Assembly (NCBI GenBank): GCA_963966185.1
Contig: CAWZYM010000401.1
Span: 62,001-126,000, forward strand
DNA from: Rhabditoides inermis
Lineage: Eukaryota; Nematoda; Chromadorea; Rhabditida; Rhabditidae
DNA: 64,000 bases
Direction: 5' to 3'
Made by a program: the position numbers and the translations under genes
Notes under the pieces: model-generated
Databases searched by the model: none
Seen by the model: only the letters and a program-made list of their open reading frames with translations
What the model was told of the DNA's origin: nothing
In this document: positions 1 to 19,700 of the stretch, in pieces
Layout: each line of letters starts with the position of its first letter
How positions within the stretch are numbered: position 1 is the first letter of the stretch

Positions 1-312
1 CTGTAGGATTGTGTGTGCTTCCAGATAACCCATCATGCTACCATTGTCTGTACATGTCGGAATCAGGCTGATAAACGAAACAAGATGATTAGTTATGTTC
101 AATAGATGATCCGCCACATCCCACATGACTGTGATTGTGATCAGAACAACATGGAACTCACGAAGTTATTAGTGAGAATTATGTAACTCTCGAAACCAAG
201 CTTGGAAGCTTGTTCCCATATCACATACCCTCGACTTCATATGTTTTTTTAATGAGCAACACATATTTCACATCTCAAAATATTGCTTTTTGAATAGCTG
301 AAATCAAATTGT
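1..312. other. 3' flank of the copine gene with retroposon-like tail
   Basis: No gene is visible. Bases 1-90 closely match 14870-14945: both carry the run GATTGTGTG(T/A)GCTTCCAGATAAC, then CATCATGCTACCATTG, and end in a GCTGATAAAC tail followed by an A-rich stretch. This looks like the 3' end of a dispersed retroposon. The rest up to the copine stop codon is AT-rich flank with no obvious AATAAA on the minus strand. Confidence 0.5.
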
Positions 313-8041
<7,729 letters not shown>

Positions 8042-8211
8042 CGGAAATCGGATCAATCAATCAATCAGTCAATCAATCAATCAATCATCCAGAATCGCTA
8101 TATCCTCACTATGTGACAAGTGTGTACGGTACACCACAAGGGCTAAGCGCTCTGAATTCGGAACGCACGTGAATATGCACTACACGGAAACACACGGGGC
8201 GAGAATTGCGA

Positions 8212-8257
<46 letters not shown>

Positions 8258-8664
8258 GAGCTTCTTCAGTCAACAGACGGTAGCAGAACATGGGAGGGAA
8301 CTACAAAAAAGCGAGGCCGGGAGCGAATGTGGGGCGGACACGCAACCATCCAGACATCCATAGGTGGCGAATCAGCATCATAGACTCTCTCACGCATTCA
8401 GCGCTGTTTACAGGACGCCTGCACTATAGATGCTGCAAGGCGGGTTAGAGGCGGATAGAGAGAAGGCGATCATACATATGGTAGTGTTGTGGCGGCTCGA
8501 GAAACTGTTAGCGAACACACACACTACCATAATTTGATATGAATAGAAAAAGGAGAGGCACACGCACGTGAGAGAGAGAGCGACTTGAAATTGGGTCTAC
8601 GGGTCGGGGCTCGGGTGATGTGCAATATCCGTGGGAGCCTCTCGAGGGAGAGGAGGAAAGGTAG

Positions 8665-8707
<43 letters not shown>

Positions 8708-9462
8708 GTGTGCTCCGATCGGAAGGCACGTTGAAAGTTCGACGCGACAGTTGCGACGGAAAGAGGGACAGAGCGTTTCTGTAATATGAAATGCGAGACG
8801 GCATTCGAGCGGCGCGAACATTCATCCATATAGCGTATATGTGTGAATGTGTGTGTATGCATGTGCTCGACCCGAATACAATTACCGGGAGAAAAAGACG
8901 AAGAAGAGGCGAAGACGGAGACGAAGAAGGGAGAAGGGTGAATATAGAAGAGGAAGCGAGCCACTAGTAGCTGGAATGCGGGACGGGTGTGTGTGTGTGG
9001 GGAATACGAATGCGTCTACACACTCTCGGGTCCCACATATATACACATATTCCACGATCCGCTAATGCGAGTTAGGCAATGTGACGAATGTGCATAATCA
9101 GCTTCCTCCCGAGCCAGCTGATATTTTTTCGAGTAGATCAAATGTCGGCGAGAGGGGGCGACGTGGGTATTGTTGAATTCGACTCAATGGGCGGAGTCTG
9201 GAGAGGGAGCACACCTCTCTCTCTCTCTCCTTCCCTCCCTCCCTCCCTCCCTCCCTCTGTACTGAACAGGTGCTTGCATGACTTGTAGCAGCCAAGTGAT
9301 AGAGAGTGTGGAGGGAGAGTGCAAAAACGGGAGCGCGCAGCAGGAGAGAGAGCAGTAATCCATCCATCCATCACTCATCCTCAACAACACACCCCATCAC
9401 AACGCGGAAATCTGGAAGTGATAGTGAGACAGTGCTCAGGATCTCTCTCTCTCTCTCTCTCT

Positions 9463-9521
<59 letters not shown>

Positions 9522-9647
9522 AGACGCACAGACATGCTACTAGTAGCGACTAGCGACTAGAGTATGTACCGTGAGGCGTGTCGGAGTCGGAGGCTCGAGA
9601 GGGAAGAGATTTAAATAGTGACCGACTGTTGACGGGAGTAGATAGGG

Positions 9648-9698
<51 letters not shown>

Positions 9699-9835
9699 AG
9701 ATGGGGAATGCGAGAAGTGAAGAGGGGGAGAGGGGAGAGGGGAGAAGGAAGGGGAGACCTAAGAGGCATCGGAAGCGATAATACGAGGGCATGAGAGTCT
9801 CGCACTGTCTGAGAAACTCATATGATCGTGTGCTA

Positions 9836-9880
<45 letters not shown>

Positions 9881-10961
9881 TCTCTCACTCTCTCTTTGTC
9901 AAAACAGTCTACAGTATAGGACCCTTGTGGGAGCGAGGAGCGAGGAAAATAACCTTCAAGTAAATAGGGGACAAGTGGCTATTGTGACTGCGGTGGTGTG
10001 GATAACAATCAAGCAATCGCTCCCCCCGCTACCTCTTCTTCTCGTCTCATCATTTTCCTGACAAACACAATATATAGTGTATGTGCGTGAGAGAGAGAGA
10101 GAGAGAGAGTGGCGTGAGCGTATTTGTGTCGCATAAAACATTATAGTCCAGGTAGGCATGACGTGAATGTAATATAATGAATAAGGTAAGAGAGTGAGAG
10201 CACTTCGATTGCTGCCGACAATCCTCATGGCTCTTATAAACGCGCAAAGTGAACTAGAAGAGACGATTTCTCGAGTTTTTTTTTGACTAACGACGATTAA
10301 AATCTGAGAGTCATCGCGTTTTTTTTCTGACAGGATTGAGTGCGAAAAGTGAAATATGAAGCTGTGGCGAGAGAGCGAATGCGTTTGACTTAGCAAATTG
10401 GAAGCGCTCTGCGGACGTCAGCCTTAATCAAGCTTGTTTCCAGGAGATTGCGTCCCTTCTATGCACACACACACTACACAAATACCGTCAGACGCCGATG
10501 GCCGATTCAATTTAGCCTCATACCATACCGCATTGACTTGCGGGTGGGTGCACGGGCGGGAGCGAAATGAAAAAGCGTATTAGCGAGAAGGATATTGTCC
10601 CATTACTGGGCCCCGCGGCCTATTAACTCGATTACGCCGCCACCTTTTCGCCCGATTTCTTACATTGTTTCTCGGTTTTTCCAACGATGCTTCCACTCGC
10701 CCGCCATCAGTGGCTTATGAGGAAGTGCGGCGCGGAGAGCGCAGACGCTGCTGGACGCGCGCTGAGAGAGCGTGCGGAAGGCGGAGAGGCGAGGCACGCC
10801 GATGCCTCTTAGCCGACTGTATTTAAGCAAATGCAGCACATAATTCGCGAATCGATTATAGAGAGAGACACACACATATATAGTGAGAGATAGACCGACT
10901 TTTGTGAGGCTGTCGTCGTCGCGTGACCGTATTTCACACACGTCCCCTCCCCAATCTTCAC
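8042..10961. promoter_or_regulatory. Divergent intergenic region between copine and CHK-like genes
   Basis: Both flanking genes are transcribed outward, so this 2.9-kb stretch must hold both promoters. No convincing exon is seen. It is dominated by microsatellites: AATC repeats at about 8053-8092, CT or GA tracts near 8214-8254, 8670-8703, 9440-9519 and 9839-9874, and a GT tract at 9648-9697. Such GA tracts could bind GAGA-type factors, but that is inference. The last 100 bp (10855-10930) is copied downstream of the CHK-like gene at 16080-16198. Confidence 0.5.
9648..9697. repeat. GT dinucleotide microsatellite
   Basis: An uninterrupted GT/AC tract of about 50 bp, the longest of its type here, flanked by GA and CT tracts at 9440-9519 and 9839-9874. 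It lies in the copine/CHK intergenic region. Confidence 0.95.
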
Positions 10962-13900
10962 ATGACGGATTCTGGTTGGTCGACATCGCGCGATCGCCTC
11001 TGCGGCTCGCGATTCGGACGCACCTGGCTCTGCGAGGCGATTCGATGCAGGTTTGAGCTCAGTGTTGACTTCAATGTTGATGTTCCGTGTTCAATGAGTT
11101 CAATGTTTATTTTAATTATGATGTTCTATGTTCAATAGTGATTCAATGTTGATCTGTGTGAAACACATGTTAAAATTAATTTCTATAACATTTCATTTCA
11201 GCGATGAAGTGTCGGTTAGGCACCGAAGCCGCGGCGCCATAGGATTTGTAAGCAAAATCGGCGAGGTGAGTGAGAGTGAGTGTTGACTGTTTTTCGCGTA
11301 TACAAGAAACCAATCATAAGTTGTTGTTGTTGTTGTTGTTTTTTGAACACATGACTGGAAGAATCGAAAATATTATGATGTTGTTGTTGTGTTTTAATCG
11401 TAACTACCCTTGATAGTATTTGGTAAAATTTTCTCTAGAGACAAGTGAAGACTTTTTGCTGTCCCGCAATTAGTTTGAAATTTAGGTTGCGTAAATAACA
11501 CGATTAGCAACCCAAAAAAAAAAAACAATGCACTTCCAAATAAAGATAATGGTGATTGTGTTGTTCAGAGACGAAGTTGAACAACGTACGTATTAATGAA
11601 TACCACCCACGTCGCAGATTTATGTTACATGAATGAACAAACTATACTATAATCCTATTTCTATCTATGAAGAATCTTAGATAACACGACACACGCACAG
11701 TCCTCAAATCATCCAAATGCAGTCATGCTTGATTCGTGCTTTGAGTTGCCGAAAAAAAAGTTGAACCAGCTATCAACTCACTGCAACTCACTGCAGATTG
11801 TAGTGGAATGGAAGGACGGATCGCGAGTTCTGCTGGTAATGAAACTCCCAGAGAAGGTGAGACAATCGATCGATCGATCAATAAGTATCGTATCAGGAAG
11901 AAATCACGCGCGCCATAACAATGACGTCCGGAGAAGTGGAAGCCAAGTTTGGGAGAAACGGAGGGGTGGGTTATATGTTATATATGTTATTTATGTTATT
12001 TTTTGTTCATAAATCACTTTTTTTCTTTTTTAGTCAGAAGCATTCATCGCGAAACTGCGGAGACAGTTCAATAACGAAGTGATCTTCTATCAGCGGTGAG
12101 AATTCAAAACTTTTTTGAAATCATTGCTACTTTCTTACTTTTTATGTCGTTTTGAAACGTTAAAGTGACAATTTCACCTAAAAATGATATTATACTGATG
12201 AAAAGTTGATGGAAACATCAAATAACATCTACTAAACCTGAAAACTAGAACTTTTTCATGGTTTCAAACTATTTTCTGCCTCAAAAAATAGTTAATTTTG
12301 AATGCTTCATGGGTAAAAAGTGAGGTTTCATCACAGCTGAGTGTCTAAAACGTCTTGAATGACGAGAATTTTGAAATAAAATTTTGATATGAAATTCACT
12401 TTCTAGCATAAACTGAAGTCGTAGAACGTAGAAGCCGATAAACATACCCCTATGTGATACGCATCTCGAGTTCAATAGTTATAGCCAGAATTTGTAAAGC
12501 GCGCCAATTCAAAATTCAAAATTCCGATTGCGGATCAATAAAATTGTCACTTTAACATATACGTTTACAAACTCATGATTCCAGATTTCCCTGTCCTGTG
12601 CCGGTACCGATTCCTCGAGTTTTCGCGTGTGAGCAATGGACGGATACCCAGGAAGGTGTGATTCTCATGGAGGTACAGTGGTCACTTTTTCATAATCGCT
12701 CACCCATATCTACAGGACCTCTCGCAAAAAGGCATCACCAGCAACTTCTTCCACAATATGTCATTTAGACAGGTGAATCTATAATAACATATGTAGTAAT
12801 ATAGTATACAAAGTAACTTTTAAAAAAAGCTTAGCTCGCATCGATCACGCGAGAAATCGCGCGAATGCAGGCGGACTCGATAAAAATGGACCCGAACAGC
12901 AAGAGCGAGTTCAAAGTGAGTCCTAAAAGTTTTACATTTACATCTAGATGATTTTCATTTTTCAGATCGAGCCGTGGCCACTTTCTGATATGATTTACAC
13001 CGTGGAACAGTTTGTTCTCGCCAACCCTGTTTTGAAGGAAGCATTTCACAGGCAAATTGCTACATATTTAATGGCATATTCAACATAGCGTTGCAACAAC
13101 ATGCATATTCAATTCAACATATTTGAAATATTATTTCATTGGCATTTTTTTATTTAGGATATGTCACATCTACACGAACAAATACCGCCAGCGGTTGATG
13201 CAGCAAATCGCACAAGGTCATTTTTATTAACATTTTAATGTTTACGTACTCGGTAAAGTCCGCGTTACTAAAATTTTAGCGTTTCGTTACAAAAAAATAG
13301 CTACAATTTTAGTAAAGAAATTTCACACTTTTTTACTAAAATTTTAGTGTTCCCTAACTAAAATTGTAGTGTTTCTTTACTAAAATTTTAGCGTTTGCCG
13401 ACTAAAATTTTAGTACTTTTCTAAATGAAATTGGGCTCCGTAACGGGTGCGATTGTCGATTGAACACTTATTTCTTGCAGATAGTGATACTAATGCCACG
13501 TATGTTCAAATTCAAACACGAACACATTTGCTTAAGTACGATATTTATCACTTGCCATAATGAAATAGAAGAACAGGAGTTGTTTGTGTTCACAGTCTTT
13601 TAGCTTGTCTTGATTCTTGATGAAGGATTCAAGTGCTGCACAGAGTGTGTTTCTTGTTGCCGACGTCGACTCGCTCTCTCGCCTCACATCTTTGTCTTCT
13701 TCACTCTCATATTGCTCACGACGCGTAGACACACTGAAAACATACAGTTACACAGTTAAATTGAATACGAATATGAACTACATGTAGTGAAAATGACAAA
13801 AAGACGAAATAAGATAAAACATTTCATACAAACAATAAAAGGTATCCTACCTTTCATCTCGAATCCAGCTGGTTGCCGCACGTAGAATTCGACGACGCAC

Positions 13901-14513
13901 AGCGTTTCATCACAGTAGACATCGCCTGAATGTTTTCAAGTTTACGGACAATGTTTATTTACGAAATAAAACAACATAAGACTTAAAAAAGAGAAATAAA
14001 ACATAAAACAAACAGCTGACATTAGTTATCAGCATGTAAAAACATAAATCGTACGGTAAATTTGAATGTTTTCGTGCCGGGACCATGAATACCATTTGAA
14101 TTTCGGTACTAAAATTTTACTAAAATTTCACTAAACTGGTGCGCTTCGATTTTAGTAAAGAAGATCACGACTTTTAGTAAAATTTTAGAACTTCTGTAGT
14201 AAAAAACCACAAACTGCGCTTTTACTAAAAATGTACTGAAATTTTAGTACAATCAGATTTGCTAGTAACTAACGTATACAACAAAAACATGGAAGTAGGA
14301 TAATTTTCTCGAAATCCCGTCTGATACGCTCTGCAAAAGTGCCCAAACAACAAAAAAACAACTTATTGCATTAGTGCGAAGCGAAAAAAAAGAGCTGTCG
14401 TTGGGAAATCGATGGAAAATCGCTGAGATTACATGAATAAGAAAATAAATTTCAGTCAAAGCACTAGTGATGTGCCATGGCGACTTATGGCAGGGCAACT
14501 TAGTGTTTCGAAG

Positions 14514-14580
<67 letters not shown>

Positions 14581-15954
14581 CAGGTACGCGCCCGAAAAAC
14601 TACTGGCGATTCTCGATTGGCAAAACGTGCACACCGGTGAAGAATCATTCTTACTTACAGTCTATATGCTGAACAAGCGAAATCATCTATTTTCACCGTA
14701 GGGACACGTATTGTTCGTGAATCTATCTTCTCTATTTCCAATAAAATCAAAAGAAGTTCTTTTAAAAAAGCACACTTCCGGTTTCGGTCACCAGATCTAC
14801 GTGTCAGGTCACCCTGGCGCGGATCTTTTACCGAACTTGCAACCACGGTATACATAGCTGTATCGTAGGGGATTGTGTGAGCTTCCAGATAACTCATCAT
14901 GCTACCATTGTATGTACATGTCGGAACCAGGCTGATAAACAACAACAAACAAACATCGTAGGGAAGACGTGTCGTCCATGTAGTTCTGCTCTGTCAGGCC
15001 ACCCGGGCGCGGATCTGGCGCGTCTGTTCTGTCTGGGCACGGATCCGGTGACGAGAAGACGGGCCGAGTACGTGCTGCTGCCCGCCTTCTACATGGACAC
15101 GTGTATGCGCGCGAGGGAGCACGGCGTCGGCATGCCGTACACCTACAAACAGGTGGGAAGTGAACACCTCCTATCTATAAATCTCCTATCCTATCTATAA
15201 CCTACCTCCTATAACGATGTTCGGTGTGTGTTGTTGTTGATTTTTTAAAGACACTGGTAATCTGAAGATGCCATACGCATACAAACAGAAAACAGGTATG
15301 TACTTACGAAAGAAGAAAACGTATTTCACCACAAGAACAAGAACGCGTTACGCAAGCTTACGCACCGAAATGCTCTTCGATTAGTTTGAAAAAGTGAGTC
15401 AATGAGTCAATGCGACAAAAGCACACACACATAAAACGTTGAGAAAAAGGACAAATGCTAAAAACGCTTCCAGCGCGAGCTAAATGAAGACGGCGCATGG
15501 CGTGCTTGGACGGAGCAGAGCTTGAAATTCTTAAACATCACATTGGGTGATAGGGCGGAAACAGTGTGTGCTATAGCCTGCGCCAGAACGATAGTTTTCG
15601 ATCTACCTCGTTTGCAGTTCGAAACACGGTACCATAACCGTCTGCCTCTCTTGTTTTGCGCGCTATTGCCGAGAGCTGACTCTCCGTCTTCCTCTGATCT
15701 ACCCCACCGCGCGCAACTTATTGCGAGCATAGAACTTTATGTAGGTTGTGCGAGCTTTGTTTGCCCTTCATAATACTTCATTTCAGCTGCTGCAGTGCTA
15801 CCAGCTGGAGTTCGTGCACCAGACGGCGCAGCTGCCCTTCCTCGCTGCGGTCATGCTGAAGACGCGCATCGAACAGTGGTGGGGGACTCGTAGATTATTT
15901 CGTAGATCATTTCACATTCACTTTTCGATCTATTGCAAATTGCAACAGTGTTGA
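10962..15954 (+). CDS. CHK/DUF1679 (EcKinase-like) small-molecule kinase-like protein
   Basis: This belongs to the nematode- and arthropod-expanded CHK kinase-like family, related to choline and aminoglycoside kinases. Substrates of most members are unknown. Thirteen exons: 10962-11050, 11202-11265, 11797-11856, 12034-12095, 12585-12672, 12716-12772, 12835-12915, 12966-13051, 13158-13216, 14456-14513, 14584-14636, 14998-15152, 15787-15954, giving 359 residues in one frame. Motifs in order: AIGFVSKIGEIVVEW, VMKLPEK (ATP-lysine strand), FNNEVIFYQRF, VPRVFACEQW, GVILMEDLS, then the catalytic loop VMCHGDLWQGNLVF (Asp in HGD) and the metal-binding ILDWQNVHTGHPGADLARLF. The intron after 13051 has a GC donor. 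The intron before 14456 holds a 1-kb repeat element. The last exon end is uncertain: a near copy of its end lies at 16020-16062 and extra exons are possible. The start is the first ATG after a Pyr-rich leader. Confidence 0.88.
13245..14262. mobile_element. About 1-kb element with ACTAAAATTTTAGT-rich ends
   Basis: The left side (13265-13415) and right side (14106-14255) both carry clustered copies of the palindrome-like motif ACTAAAATTTTAGT and its half TTTAGTAAAG. Between them is a minus-strand open frame (13732 down to 13532, 66 codons, rich in charged residues) that may extend with a spliced piece near 13930-13850. It sits inside the largest CHK-like intron. The subterminal repeats suggest a DNA transposon or MITE; no transposase motif was recognised. 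Confidence 0.5.
14518..14577. repeat. GA microsatellite between CHK-like exons
   Basis: About 60 bp of pure GA directly fills the 70-bp intron 14514-14583, from the donor (GGTAAGAG) to the acceptor (CTTCAG). The intron is therefore little more than a GA tract with splice sites. Confidence 0.9.
14690..14948 (+). mobile_element. Retroposon 3' end in CHK-like intron
   Basis: The segment 14870-14945 matches window bases 1-90, ending GGCTGATAAACAACAACAAAC. The repeat ends in a short CAA-rich tail, as LINE or SINE copies do. The upstream part (about 14690-14870) has no second copy in this window, so the true left end is unknown. Confidence 0.5.
15571..15738 (-). repeat. 150-bp GC-rich dispersed repeat, copy B
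   Basis: Reverse-orientation copy, running from CTATAGCCTGCGCCAGAACG to GCGAGCATAGAACTTTATG. It lies in the CHK-like intron that precedes the last exon. Confidence 0.85.
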
Positions 15955-16089
15955 GAAGCTGACTTGTGGCATTACGTAACGTAGTATTAGCTTTTGTCAA
16001 TCACCTTTTTCATCTATACTTTTCATAAGACACGCATCGATCAGTGGTGGGACTTGTAGATCATTTCACATTCACTTATAAAGAGAGAG

Positions 16090-16132
<43 letters not shown>

Positions 16133-17278
16133 GAGATAGACCGACTTTTGTGTGGCTGTCGTCGTCGTTGTGGCGAAGCGTGGTTGTCGTCGCGTGAAAT
16201 CGCTGAAAACTTGTTCATTACGTAACAACGTAAAGTAGTATTAGTTTTTTGCCAATCACCTTTTTCATCTATGCGGCAAATGGTTCGATAGCCATTCACT
16301 TTCTCATCCATCAATTCGGTATAAGTGAATATCATGTGATAACGTCAATTCGACACTACATAAACATGCTTTGTTTCTGGCTCTACATAAGTTGCGGTCA
16401 GTCTGTTCAAAACACTCCCGAATGCCCCGAAACACTTCGGAATTGCCTTGCGAAATGCCCTCAGAACACTCCCGAATTGCCTTTGGAATACTCCCGAACA
16501 CTCCCGAACTCTTCGAAATGCCTTGCGATCCCTTCGAAACACTTCGGAATTGATCCGAAGAGATCGACCGCACCTATAATGCATCACACAACTTTTCCAG
16601 CAAGTGTTCGTACCCGCTGCGGATGTGTATTTCGCGTTGTCTGGCCGCATTCCAAGACTCTGCGCTCATCATACACGACATTCGCGAACTCAACGGATCA
16701 AATCACAGAGACGTTTGAATGAGACATTCGATTAGATAAGACGAAAACTCAACTGATCCTCTTCTCATTTGCCCTTTCCCCCCGCACGTGTTTCTCTCTG
16801 CATTCGCACCCAACATTGCAAATTGCCGGTCTATATACTTTTACACTGTGTGTTTTTCGCGCAAATGAACGCTATTCTTTGTAAGTATTGTTGGATGAAT
16901 TGTATTGCTGTTTTGCTGTTTCGTTTCGTGGTCATAAACTTTTCTCATTTTCTCCCGGTTTTCAACTGTCTTATGCATTTGTATCTGTAGACACAAGCAG
17001 TCACTCTTTATCCGAGTACTTTTCATAGATTATTAGGAACAAACACAATTTGTACAGTAAAACACATGACACAACAAATAGATCAGAGACCATACTGTTC
17101 CCTCCTTTCACTCTCTCTGTCTCTCTCTCACTCTCACACACTCTCTCCCCCCTCTCACACTCTCCCTCTCTACTCCTCATAGTGCCCTCTTGTCCTTGGT
17201 CGCGGCGTAGGATAGTCATCTTCTCGGTACGTGATCAGCGGAATCGGAGAGAGCCTGACAATATGTACTAGTAAGACC
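15955..17278. other. Convergent 3' intergenic region, CHK-like to collagen
   Basis: No gene is supported. It holds a copy of the CHK-like last-exon edge (16020-16062), a TA tract at 16094-16129, a copy of the CHK-like 5' leader (16080-16198), a TIR-family MITE (16391-16576) and CT tracts near 17100-17180. The two flanking genes converge here. Confidence 0.6.
16391..16576. mobile_element. GCGGTCAGTCTC MITE, copy 1
   Basis: Starts GTTGCGGTCAGTCTGTTC and ends GATCGACCGCACCT, imperfect inverted ends of the family described under findings. The interior is made of short direct repeats of AACACTCCCGAA and CGAAACACTTCGGAATT. This copy is intergenic. Confidence 0.8.
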
Positions 17279-18191
17279 TCAAACGTCACACTCAGTGGCG
17301 TAGCGCGGCGGCGGTGGCGTGGGGTACTTGACGCGCTGCCTAAAGGTGTGGTCAGTCTCTTCGAAACTCCTATCGATGCTGACTTCGAAACGCTTTAGCT
17401 ATAGCGTGTTGCGTTTGAACCTTTAAGGCGTAGCCCGTCTCTTCGAAACAGCCCCTCCAAAACGCCTTCGAAACACGCTGTTTGGTCGGGTTTCGAAGGC
17501 GTGTCGAAGTCAGACTGACCGCTACTTAAGTAACTTAAGACGTGTGCTATGATGGTGGAAAGGGTGTACGACTCACCTCTGTGCCGATCTCTGCCGGCTG
17601 GGTGGGGTGGGGTAGACACGCCGGTCCTCCACTTGCACATCCGGGTCGGTCTCCGTGTCCGACACGAGCACCCGGTCCTCCGAGAGATCCGAGTCGGGCA
17701 GCTAAAACAGTATGCATTGTCATACCCTGATAAGAGTGAGCAAACAGTAGCAGATATTTCCCTAATAAGAGAACGTCAGTGTATGGTGATGTGAAGCTGG
17801 AGTAAAGATCTTTCTGGTCCTTCTGTCTACGCTGATGAAGAACCGCTAAGCCGGTTACAGCATGGCCCTTATTCTCTGGATTTCGCTATATAAAATATAA
17901 CAGCGTGGCACATCAGCTTATCAAAATTTCATCATGGTTGAGTGTGATTTCTCTCTCTCCCTCTCCCTATGTCTCTGTATCTCTCTCCACCTCTCTCTAT
18001 GTGTCTCTCTGTCTCTCTCTTCCCCCTCCTTTCTCACCAGTGGTGCCTCGGTGGTGGTTGGTTGTTCGGGCACTACGAACGACCTGGAGTCGGTGGGCTT
18101 GGCTGGGGGATGCACGTACTCCTCCTCACTGTGCTCCTTGCGATAGTTGGCATACGCCTGCCACGAGTCGGGAGTCTGGTCGCCACCTATA

Positions 18192-18240
<49 letters not shown>

Positions 18241-19652
18241 GTCTCTCTCACTGCTTATAAGCTCACCTTCGAGCACCTGCCCTCTCACGTCCTCCCGGCG
18301 CGGACAGTTACAGTAGCCGCCGTCCTTCCCCGGTGGGCCTAGAAGGGCATGAATCTACCAACGCAGAAGAAGAAAAAGAAGAAGAAGTAGTATAGGAAGT
18401 TATCGCGTTATGAAAAACAAAACATAAGAAATCCATAAGGAATACAGTACGACAGCGTGTGGTTTGACCAAGATCATACATGGGGATCACCGACGGGAGC
18501 GGCCGGACCTTCACACCAACCCCGCACCACATAAACGCCTTCCCCCAAACCGTTGAGGTTGAAAATGAAACTCTTTTGCTACCTCACCCTTCTTTTCGGC
18601 AAAAACACATCGTAATACATGAAATAAAGGAATACAGTAACACGACAATTTGTGGTTTGTTTGACAAAGATGATACGACAAGCTCACCCTTTTTCCCCGG
18701 CAGCCCGCGCACTCCCCACTCGCCCTGCTCTCCGGGCTCGCCGGTGGGGCCTGGTGGGCCCTCGGGTCCGGGCGGCGCCGGCTCGCCCGGAGTGCCCGGG
18801 TCGCCGCGCGGCCCCGCAAAGCCCGGGGGACCTGGACGTCCCGCCCTGCCCGGTCCGCCGATCAGCTGCACCGCGTCCAGTCCCATCTCACCGTCCTGAA
18901 TGGGAGATGTTCATGTGTACGCACTTACCAGCAGTAGTCCGACTTGTCATACGTATGACGCTATGGCCGCGAACCTCATCTGATCTATCCCTCTCAGAAT
19001 ATGTTGCGACTCACCAGTCCTCGCCTTCCCGGCTTTCCAGTTGGCCCGCGCGCGCCGATCTCTCCGCGAAGACCCTGCATTTCGAGTGTCAATATAGTTT
19101 GCGCCAGAGCGTTAGTTGTCGATCTACCTCGCTTGCAGTTCGAAATACGGTGCCACAACCTTCTGCCTCTCTCGTTTTGCGCGCTATTGCCGCTATCTGA
19201 CTCTCCGTCTTGCTATTATCTACCCCACCGCGCGCAACTTATCGAGAGAATAGAATTACACAATAACAAGCAATGCTGTCATTACAAACCATTTCATTGG
19301 TCCCGTCGGGTCCGGCCTTGCCGGGTGTGCCGGCGCGTCCGCGAGGTCCCGGCTCACCTACAGGTATTGGACGTTGATCAGAGGAGATTAGTAACTTTAT
19401 ATAACAAAAACGTTAAATAATCATGACAAAGACTGTAAAAAGCAAGTGACGCATACCAATGGCGCCGTCGGGTCCGGGCGGTCCCTCGGGGCATGCCGGG
19501 CACTGCAGCTGGTCCATCAGCTGGATCCCGTCCACGCCAGGAACGCCTTTAGATGCGAAATTTGTATAATCATGTAAAAATGTACGATTCTTCCTTCTCT
19601 ACATACTTTGCTGAACATCTAGTAGAGCGTGTTTGATCATGTCTCAAATGCC

Positions 19653-19700
<48 letters not shown>

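Noticed and set aside
13532..13732. 66-codon minus-strand ORF in CHK-like intron as a host gene
   Set aside because: It has no recognisable domain and lies between the repeat-rich ends of a probable element, so I list it only as part of that element.
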